This document shows, piece after piece, positions 1-5,146 of a stretch of DNA of 7,261 nucleotides; position 1 is the stretch's first letter, and each line of letters begins with the position of its first letter. The translations under genes were made by a program, and so were the position numbers. Source of the DNA: JBKHHU01 sp046539045 (GTDB taxonomy: Bacteria; Planctomycetota; Phycisphaerae; SM23-33); the NCBI GenBank assembly GCA_046539045.1, contig JBKHHU010000172.1, positions 1 to 7,261 on the forward strand, written 5' to 3'. The notes under the pieces are model-generated. The model searched no databases, had not been told where the DNA came from, and was given only the letters and a program-made list of their open reading frames with translations.

Positions 1-51
1 ATAATAGATGCGTGCAGTTGTTCGGGCAGTATTTCATCTTCCTACTCTACC

Positions 52-55
52 GAGG
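52..55 (+). promoter_or_regulatory. Ribosome binding site deciding the pseudopilin start
   Basis: GAGG lies nine bases before ATG 65. The alternative upstream ATG at 8 would add 19 mostly polar residues ahead of the prepilin cleavage site. The Shine-Dalgarno match therefore supports 65. No convincing sigma-70 promoter is visible in bases 1-64. Confidence 0.6.
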
Positions 56-64
56 CACAGACAC

Positions 65-871
65 ATGACACATCGTTCTACCGGTTTTACACTTATCGAG
101 TTGTTGGTTGTGATCGCCATCATCGGACTGTTGGTAAGTATCCTGGTTCCGAGTCTGCAAGGCGTACAGGAACAGGCACGGTCCCTCAAGTGCAAGACCA
201 ACCTGAAGACCATCGGCACGTCCGTCATCCAGTACTCCACCCAGAACAACGGCTACATTGTCCCGTGGAAGTTCGGCGAGGGCAACGGCTATCCGCAGGG
301 CGACTTCTGGGCGAACATGCTGGTGCGCGAGGGGTTGGCCTCGGCGCCGAACGCGTCCAAGACACCGGATCACGCCGACAGGAGCGTCTTCCGCTGCCCG
401 CTGGGGATCAACGAGCGGGAAGGCACCACTGCCGGCTGGAACAGCACCGACAATACCCGCGTCCGCAACAACTTCACCTGGCAGGCTGCCGGCTGGGAGG
501 AAGACGTTCCGGAAATCGGCGGGGTCGCGGTCCGCTCGTGGTACACCCTCAACAGCGGGAACTACGACGTAGCCGCCAGCCGCTGGTTCACCGGCCCGGT
601 CGACTGGAACCGCGTCCACAAATACTCGGACTTCTCCCGCACCAGCGAGCTGATCATGGCGCTGGATGGAAGCACGTCGAACCTGTACAAGGCGGGGAGA
701 GTCGCCGGGCGGCACCCGCAGTACTCCGACGACGGCAAGCACGGCCAGTGCAACATTGTCTTCTTCGACGGGCACGCCGCCGGGCATTCGACGCTGCTGT
801 TCGCAGCTGGCATCGGCAGCGTGTACGACGAGGCGATCATGTACGTCGACGAGAAGTACGGCACACGGTAA
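65..871 (+). CDS. Type IV pilin-like / type II secretion pseudopilin-like protein with C-terminal H-xn-DG motif
   Basis: 268 aa. The N-terminus is a textbook class III (prepilin) signal: a seven-residue leader ending in Gly7, then FTLIELLVVIAIIGLL, with Phe at mature position 1 and Glu at +5 (Glu12). A prepilin peptidase would cut after Gly7 and N-methylate Phe8; the hydrophobic helix anchors the protein before assembly or export. Next comes a basic segment, KCKTNLKTIG, of the 'C-x-N-L-x-x-I-G' type seen in planctomycete pseudopilin-like proteins. It is followed by an FRCPLG segment (second Cys) and, near residue 242, HGQCNIVFFDGH, which matches the H-x9-DG C-terminal motif except that the spacing is eight residues. 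ATG 65 is preferred over the in-frame ATG at 8 because it gives the usual short leader and has GAGG at 52-55, nine bases upstream. Planctomycetes carry many scattered orphan paralogues of this type. The exact role (secretion, pilus or surface structure) cannot be told. The adjoining genes are not other secretion components. Confidence 0.9.
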   Translation: MTHRSTGFTLIELLVVIAIIGLLVSILVPSLQGVQEQARSLKCKTNLKTIGTSVIQYSTQNNGYIVPWKFGEGNGYPQGDFWANMLVREGLASAPNASKTPDHADRSVFRCPLGINEREGTTAGWNSTDNTRVRNNFTWQAAGWEEDVPEIGGVAVRSWYTLNSGNYDVAASRWFTGPVDWNRVHKYSDFSRTSELIMALDGSTSNLYKAGRVAGRHPQYSDDGKHGQCNIVFFDGHAAGHSTLLFAAGIGSVYDEAIMYVDEKYGTR

Positions 872-1663
872 TCAGGCTTTCGAACTCGATTGGCGGGCGG
901 AGGCGTTTTTGGCGTCTCCGTCCGCTTTCTGTTTCTGGTACCACCGGAGGAAATCCTTGACCTGTTTGCGCAACTGCTGTTCCGCGGCTCGTTGCGCCCC
1001 CTTCCTGACGTGCTCTACCCGCCGGTCGAGACTGTGCTGGTAGGTACTGCCGTAACTCCAGTGGATCTTGACCACCGGGTCGTAGAAGTGAACCACCGTG
1101 ATCTCGCGATCGCCGCAGCGGGCCTGTTCGCTCAGCCGCCCGGCCAGTTCCACGATATCGAAGGTTTCTTCGGCAGCGCCGACCATCACCCCGCCAAGGT
1201 CCGCGTATTCGTCTTTGCTCACGAACTTGATCGCCAAGGCCCGCTCGGGATCGTACAGGTCCGGCCGATAGGTGCGTTTGTCGCTGTAGTTCGGCTCGTG
1301 GTAGCGGCGCACGGCCTTGTCAATCCGCTTTATCGCCGGGCGGGTCCCGTAGGTGTACAGTTCCGGCATTTCCGCCGCCTCGGCAGAGAGGCTCAGCGTG
1401 GGGTTGTGCTTTCGGCCGTCGCGATTGAGCTCATCGAGGATGATGCCTCGGGCCTGTTCGGTGGAGAGGAACAGGAAGTTCGGCGGCTTGGTCTGCTTGC
1501 CCCGGCCGGTTCCGTGGTGGAAGACGGGAACTCGCACGATCGGTTCTCCGGGTTCGGGCTTTTCGGCGGGCGCTTCGGGCCGCTGGGGCTCCTCATTGCT
1601 GCAGGCGACGGTAGAAACCAGTACGGACATCATGGCGGTGAGCAGAAAAGAAGCGCGGGGCAT
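872..1663 (-). CDS. Hypothetical lipoprotein, unknown family
   Basis: 263 aa. The N-terminus (MPRASFLLTAMMSVLVSTVAC) is a short basic-hydrophobic signal ending at Cys21 in a TVAC lipobox. The -3 residue is Thr, not Leu, so lipidation is probable but not certain. A Pro/Glu-rich linker (about residues 23-42) follows, as is common after a lipid anchor. The main body (about 60-240) contains FLFLSTEQARGIILDEL, KFVSKDEYADLGG and TVVHFYDPVVKIHW, which look like conserved-domain blocks, but I cannot name the family. No nucleotide-binding or catalytic motif is evident. The C-terminus (about 211-250) is a highly charged, helix-prone segment rich in Arg, Lys and Gln, then a Ser/Ala/Lys tail. AGGGA at 1670-1674 (minus strand AGGGA) lies six bases before the ATG, supporting the start. 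The gene converges on the pseudopilin and their stop codons touch. It is divergent from the HtrA gene, so it probably has its own promoter in 1664-1842. Confidence 0.82.
   Translation of the reverse strand: MPRASFLLTAMMSVLVSTVACSNEEPQRPEAPAEKPEPGEPIVRVPVFHHGTGRGKQTKPPNFLFLSTEQARGIILDELNRDGRKHNPTLSLSAEAAEMPELYTYGTRPAIKRIDKAVRRYHEPNYSDKRTYRPDLYDPERALAIKFVSKDEYADLGGVMVGAAEETFDIVELAGRLSEQARCGDREITVVHFYDPVVKIHWSYGSTYQHSLDRRVEHVRKGAQRAAEQQLRKQVKDFLRWYQKQKADGDAKNASARQSSSKA
898..920. other. Hairpin inside the 3' end of the lipoprotein gene, possible terminator for the convergent pseudopilin gene
   Basis: CGGAGGCGTT pairs with GGCGTCTCCG around a TTT loop (ten pairs including three G-U in the plus-strand RNA). 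It sits 27 bases past the pseudopilin stop and lies within the coding sequence of the opposite gene. No strong T tract follows in the plus direction (the next bases are TCCGCTTTCTG). It may help end plus-strand transcription, but coding constraint and high GC could also produce it. Confidence 0.3.
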
Positions 1664-1842
1664 AGACTATCCCTGTAGGTTTACTCTGCAGTGTCAATAC
1701 GCGTTTGCAGGGGCCCTCTCGATGGGCCCGGATGAAGTTTTTCCGGGAACTCGCAAGGCACCGGCCCTATAAACGTTAAACCGGAACCACGGATTGTGTT
1801 CCTCTTTGAAATCTTTTGTCCCCGCCCGGGAAGGACGTTCTG
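1664..1842. promoter_or_regulatory. Divergent intergenic region with two overlapping dyads
   Basis: This 179-bp gap separates two genes read outward and must hold both promoters unless transcription enters from elsewhere. GGGCCC occurs at 1712-1717 and again at 1725-1730; each is itself palindromic, and together they form a six-pair hairpin with a seven-base loop. Overlapping it, CCCGG (1728-1732) pairs with CCGGG (1743-1747) around an A/T-rich loop. TATAAA at 1768-1773 could be a plus-strand -10 element for the protease gene, but no -35 lies at the right distance. A minus-strand TTGACA (1693-1698) has no matching -10. The dyads may be operator sites; no regulator family can be assigned. Confidence 0.35.
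1828..1835 (+). promoter_or_regulatory. Ribosome binding site of the HtrA gene
   Basis: GGGAAGGA ends seven bases before ATG 1843. It selects this ATG over an in-frame TTG at 1816, which would put a non-signal-like stretch in front of the export signal. Confidence 0.7.
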
Positions 1843-3870
1843 ATGAAACGACTGCCTGTTACGCTGCTGCCGATTCTGTTGCTGCCGGTTCTGACGCTTC
1901 CGGCGTGCGGTCCGGACCAACTGGCGCTGCGTGCGAAGGTCGACCGTGCCGTCGACGAGGTCTACCCCGCCCTGGTTCGGATCCATGTGATTACGACCAG
2001 CGCCTCCGGTGGACGGATCCGCAAGTCGCAGGCGTCCGGCAGTGGGGTGATCATCACCCCGGACGGGTACATTGTGACAAACCATCACGTCGCCGGCAAG
2101 GCCGATCGCATCGTCTGCCGGCTGGCGAGTCGGCGAGAAGTCGAGGCAGAGTTGATCGGCACCGACGCGATGACGGACATCGCCGTGCTCAAGCTGGACC
2201 TGGACGCCCACGAGGACCTGAACAGCGTTCCCCATGCCCAATGGGGCGATTCGGAGAAGGTCAAGGTGGGCGATACGGTCCTGGCGATGGGCAGCCCGGC
2301 TGGGCTGTCGCAGTCGGTAACCATGGGCGTGGTCAGCAATACCGAGATGATCGCACCGGGCGGAGGGTTTCACCTCGACGGCGAGAACGTGGGCATCCTG
2401 GTCCGCTGGATCGGGCACGATGCGCAGATCTGGCACGGCAACAGCGGCGGGCCGCTGGTGGACCTGCAGGGGCGGGTGATCGGCATTAATGAAGTGGGCA
2501 TCGGCGGCATCGGCGGAGCGATTCCCTCGGCCCTGGCCCGCGACATGGCCGCCCAGTTGATTGAAACCGGGCGGATCAAGCGCAGCTGGACCGGGCTGGA
2601 TGTCCAGACGCTTCTGAAGCAGGATCAGCCCAGCGACATCGGCATCCTCGTCGGTGGCGTGCTGCCGGATTCCCCTGCCGCCGAGGCGGGCCTGCAGGCC
2701 GGCGACGTCATCACGCATGTCAACGGCAAGCCCGTCCACGCAGGCGTGGCCGAGGAACTGCCCCTGTTCCACCAGGTCGTGCTATCCGCCCCGGTCGGTA
2801 GCACACTCGAATTCACCTATCGCCGCGACGGGCAGGTCAAAACCGCCGACATCACCACCGTCCAGCGCGACCCCGCACGCGGCAAGAGCATCGAGATCAA
2901 GAGCTGGGGCATTACCGCACTGAACGTCACGCGCACCATCGCCGCCATGCTCGGACGCAAGACGCGCGACGGCGTGGCCGTCCATACGCTTCGGGCCGGA
3001 GGCCCTGCCGCGGAGGGCAAGCCCCGGATGGTCGCCGGCGACATCATCCTCAAGGTCAACGACACGCCGGTCAACAACGTCCAGCAGTTGCTGGAGATCA
3101 CCCGCAAGCTCACCGCCGACACCGACGAGCAGGTGCCCGTGCTGGTGACCTTCGTCCGCAGCGGGTCCGAGCAGCTGCTGACGGTGCTGCGGGTGGGCAA
3201 GGAAGCCGAACGAGACAAGCCCATCCAGGCGAAAAAGGCATGGCTGGGCGTGGAGACGCAGGTGCTGACGCGCGAACTGGCGAAGATGCTGGACCTGACC
3301 GGCAAACCGGGCGTCCGCGTCACGAAAGTCATCCCCGAAACCAACGCCGCCGAGAAGCTCGAAGTGGGCGACATCATCCTCGCCATCGACGGGATGAGCG
3401 TCGACGCCCGCGACCAGAAGGACTACGATGTCTTCCGCAACATGATCCGCCAGTACCGCATCGGTAGCGAGGTGAAGCTGAACGTCGTCCGCGACGGCAA
3501 ACGCAGGAAGGTGTCTGTCGAGCTGGAAAGCCACCCCGTCCCGGCAGCCGAGATGGACCGCTACGAGAACGATGCGTTCGAATTCGCCGTCCGCGAGATG
3601 ACCTTCCCCGAGCGGGCCGGCAAGAAAGAACGCACCGGCGTGATCGTCGACGAGGTAGCCACCGCCGGATGGGCCGCACTGGCCGGGCTCCGAAGCGGGG
3701 ACGTGATCCTGCGGGCCGACGGGAAAACCATCGACGAGATCGGCGACCTGAAGAAAATCCTCACTTCCGCCCGCCGGAACGAGGCCGACCGGGTCGTGCT
3801 GTTCATCCGCCGAAAAACTCAAACGCGGTATCTCGAACTCGAGCCGAACTGGGACCTCATCCGCGAATAA
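1843..3870 (+). CDS. HtrA/DegP-family (S1C) serine protease with four PDZ-like domains, probable lipoprotein
   Basis: 675 aa. The N-terminus is a hydrophobic signal with a LPAC lipobox, giving Cys22 as the likely lipidated residue (Pro at -2 is unusual). The chymotrypsin-like domain spans about residues 33-245, with catalytic His82 in IVTNHHV, Asp112 in TDIAVLKL and Ser201 in GNSGGPLVD, so the triad is intact and activity is expected. Four PDZ-like modules follow at about 248-340, 354-450, 466-560 and 577-665. Each has the GV/GI beta-strand, an 'A-GL-x-GD-I/V-I' type core and a terminal strand; examples are AGLQAGDVITHVNG, MVAGDIILKVN, LEVGDIILAIDG and AGLRSGDVILRADG. E. coli DegP has two PDZ domains and about 475 residues, so this enzyme is much extended. 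HtrA proteases degrade or refold damaged envelope proteins, with PDZ domains binding exposed C-termini; this one likely acts as a membrane-tethered periplasmic protease. It precedes a probable pseudoprotease in the same operon. It should not be equated with degP, degQ or degS specifically. Confidence 0.93.
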   Translation: MKRLPVTLLPILLLPVLTLPACGPDQLALRAKVDRAVDEVYPALVRIHVITTSASGGRIRKSQASGSGVIITPDGYIVTNHHVAGKADRIVCRLASRREVEAELIGTDAMTDIAVLKLDLDAHEDLNSVPHAQWGDSEKVKVGDTVLAMGSPAGLSQSVTMGVVSNTEMIAPGGGFHLDGENVGILVRWIGHDAQIWHGNSGGPLVDLQGRVIGINEVGIGGIGGAIPSALARDMAAQLIETGRIKRSWTGLDVQTLLKQDQPSDIGILVGGVLPDSPAAEAGLQAGDVITHVNGKPVHAGVAEELPLFHQVVLSAPVGSTLEFTYRRDGQVKTADITTVQRDPARGKSIEIKSWGITALNVTRTIAAMLGRKTRDGVAVHTLRAGGPAAEGKPRMVAGDIILKVNDTPVNNVQQLLEITRKLTADTDEQVPVLVTFVRSGSEQLLTVLRVGKEAERDKPIQAKKAWLGVETQVLTRELAKMLDLTGKPGVRVTKVIPETNAAEKLEVGDIILAIDGMSVDARDQKDYDVFRNMIRQYRIGSEVKLNVVRDGKRRKVSVELESHPVPAAEMDRYENDAFEFAVREMTFPERAGKKERTGVIVDEVATAGWAALAGLRSGDVILRADGKTIDEIGDLKKILTSARRNEADRVVLFIRRKTQTRYLELEPNWDLIRE

Positions 3871-3882
3871 CATTCCGTGAAT

Positions 3883-3896
3883 CCGCCTCCGGGCGG
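3883..3896 (+). other. Small GC hairpin in the protease-pseudoprotease gap
   Basis: CCGCC (3883-3887) pairs with GGCGG (3892-3896) around a four-base loop, 12 bases after the HtrA stop. No T tract follows, so it is not a convincing terminator. It could slow RNA decay or tune the ratio of the two products. Confidence 0.25.
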
Positions 3897-3936
3897 CTGT
3901 CGAACCGCAACCGTATCGAAAATCGAAATCATAGTC

Positions 3937-3944
3937 AGAAGGAG
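3937..3944 (+). promoter_or_regulatory. Strong ribosome binding site before a GTG start
   Basis: AGAAGGAG is a near-complete anti-16S match ending six bases before GTG 3951. It fixes the non-ATG start of the pseudoprotease gene. It also suggests efficient translation independent of the upstream gene. Confidence 0.8.
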
Positions 3945-3950
3945 CTTAGT

Positions 3951-4820
3951 GTGAAATTCAACAAATCATTTCTCACCGTCGCCGTCGCCCTGGTCATGAC
4001 CGCGGCCGCCGTGGCGGAATCCGAGCAGACCATCAAGAACGCCCGCAAAGTCATCAAGAAGTACCAGAACGCCGTGGTCCGCGTGGAAGCGGTGGCAAAC
4101 ATGACGGCCATGGCCGGTGGGCAGTCGGTCGGCAGCAAAGAACAGAAGGTCCGCACCAACGGGCTCCTGATGCACGAAACCGGGCTGGTGGTTTGCCCGC
4201 TGGGCACGCTGTCGCCTGCGTCGCTGGTATCCGGCAGGACCGTCAACGTCGGCGGGACGCCGCAGAAACTCACCACCAAGACCGAGTTCAACGACGTGAA
4301 AATCCGCTTCGAGGACGGAACCGAAGTCCCCGCCGCCATCCGCATGAAGGACACCGATCTCGGACTGGCGTTCGTCGTGGCCGAGCCGACCGAGGACCAG
4401 CCCATGCCCGACAAGCCGACGGTCCTCAAGCTCGGTAAGGCGCCCAAGGCGCAGATCCTCGACGAGGTCATTATGCTCTCCCGCATGGGCGAAAACATGC
4501 ACAACGCGACCTACGTCTCGACCGCACGCATCCAGGCCGTCGTCGACAAACCCCGTCGCATCTACTTCAGCAGCGACATCCGCCAAGCCGGTTCGCCGGT
4601 TTTCACAGCCGACGGTAAACTCCTGGGCATCTGCATGCTTCGCAACGTTCAGCAGAACGTCACGCCGATCATCCTGCCCTCCGAGGACATTAAGGAAATC
4701 GCCGATCAACTGCTGGCGAAGCTGAAGGAAGACGCCAAGGACCAGAAAGACCAAGCCCCCAAGGCTGCCGAATCCGCCGACGAAGCCGATGACACAACCG
4801 AAAAAGACACCGAAGAGTAA
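3951..4820 (+). CDS. Secreted trypsin-like (HtrA-fold) protein lacking catalytic His and Ser, probable pseudoprotease
   Basis: 289 aa with a GTG start. A Sec signal peptide (MKFNKSFLTVAVALVMTAAA, cleavage near AVA-ES at 23) exports it. Residues about 25-255 follow the chymotrypsin-like layout of the upstream protease: VIKKYQNAVVRVEAV matches AVDEVYPALVRIHVI, and NGLLMHETGLVVCPLG matches SGVIITPDGYIVTNHH. KDTDLGLAFV matches the Asp region, and RQAGSPVFTADGKLLGI matches GNSGGPLVDLQGRVIGI. On this alignment the catalytic His becomes Gly85, Asp136 is kept and the catalytic Ser becomes Ala213. The segment before the Ser position is about four residues shorter, so the oxyanion loop is also altered. 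No PDZ domain is present. The C-terminus (about 255-289) is a Lys/Asp/Glu/Ala-rich, probably disordered acidic tail. It lies 80 bp after the HtrA gene with no terminator between, so it is probably co-transcribed. I infer a regulatory, adaptor or scaffold role for the active protease. An independent binding protein is the alternative. Confidence 0.87.
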   Translation: MKFNKSFLTVAVALVMTAAAVAESEQTIKNARKVIKKYQNAVVRVEAVANMTAMAGGQSVGSKEQKVRTNGLLMHETGLVVCPLGTLSPASLVSGRTVNVGGTPQKLTTKTEFNDVKIRFEDGTEVPAAIRMKDTDLGLAFVVAEPTEDQPMPDKPTVLKLGKAPKAQILDEVIMLSRMGENMHNATYVSTARIQAVVDKPRRIYFSSDIRQAGSPVFTADGKLLGICMLRNVQQNVTPIILPSEDIKEIADQLLAKLKEDAKDQKDQAPKAAESADEADDTTEKDTEE

Positions 4821-4833
4821 CCGGCCGCACTCG

Positions 4834-4873
4834 GGAATCCCGCGTCGGTTCGTCCGATTCGGGATTCCTTTAT
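4834..4873 (+). terminator. Rho-independent-like terminator of the protease/pseudoprotease unit
   Basis: GGAATCCCG (4834-4842) and CGGGATTCC (4860-4868) are perfect inverted repeats. Inside them TCGG (4845-4848) can pair with CCGA (4854-4857), extending the stem. A short T-rich run (TTTAT) follows. It begins 14 bases after the pseudoprotease stop, where an operon end is expected. The T tract is short, so efficiency is uncertain. Confidence 0.68.
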
Positions 4874-5146
4874 GCGCGGGCCCGGGTTCATTCCGCTTGG
4901 CGGCATTGACCGGCGCGGCTAAGCTGGGGAACCTGACCCGGGTCGAGATGCAATCGCGCTACCGGTGATGCGTTAAAGAGTGAGTGACAGAAGTAATTTC
5001 GTGGTTCAGCGTCGGCGAAAGCGTTTCTGACAAGGAGCGACCTGCCGGCAGGGACGATTGCAGCCGGCTGAACCGGAGAAGAGTTTTGCCACTCGCTCTG
5101 GACCAACCGGAGTTAAACTGCGCTTTTAGAGAACCATGGGAGCTTT
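4874..5146. other. Non-coding region upstream of the large secreted-protein gene, with two palindromes
   Basis: This stretch lies between the terminator and the next start; no gene or RNA family is recognised. It holds GACCCGGGTC (4935-4944), the 12-bp perfect palindrome CCTGCCGGCAGG (5041-5052) and the 10-bp palindrome CAGCCGGCTG (5061-5070). The last two share a GCCGGC core with centres 19 bp apart. AACCGGAG is repeated directly at 5071-5078 and 5105-5112. TTGCCA at 5086-5091 might be a -35 element, but no -10 stands at normal spacing. A promoter for the downstream gene is expected here, but I cannot place it. Confidence 0.5.
5041..5070. promoter_or_regulatory. Tandem GCCGGC-centred palindromes, possible operator pair
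   Basis: CCTGCCGGCAGG (5041-5052) and CAGCCGGCTG (5061-5070) are perfect dyads about two helical turns apart (centres 19 bp), on the same DNA face. That layout fits a dimeric regulator bound twice, about 80-100 bp before the next start codon. Short GC palindromes also occur by chance in DNA this GC-rich. Confidence 0.3.

Noticed and set aside
890..1678. 262-codon plus-strand open frame
   Set aside because: It is antisense to the lipoprotein gene, which has a ribosome binding site, signal and lipobox. The plus frame lacks these.
1693..1698. Perfect TTGACA (-35-like) on the minus strand before the lipoprotein gene
   Set aside because: A -10 at normal spacing would overlap the ribosome binding site, and the sequence there does not resemble one.
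2782..3873. 363-codon open frame on the minus strand, and a similar one at 1681-2772
   Set aside because: Both are antisense to the HtrA gene, whose plus-strand frame holds the catalytic triad and PDZ domains. Their sequences are low-complexity His/Asp/Val/Gly-rich shadows.
3966..4754. 262-codon minus-strand open frame
   Set aside because: It is antisense to the pseudoprotease gene, which has a strong ribosome binding site and a signal peptide.
3951..4820. Reading the GTG-start gene as an active trypsin-like protease
   Set aside because: Alignment with the neighbouring HtrA domain puts Gly and Ala at the His and Ser positions, and no GxSGG motif exists elsewhere in the protein.
4874..4910. 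GGTTCATTCC, resembling a tRNA T-loop
   Set aside because: No acceptor stem, anticodon arm or D arm can be built around it.
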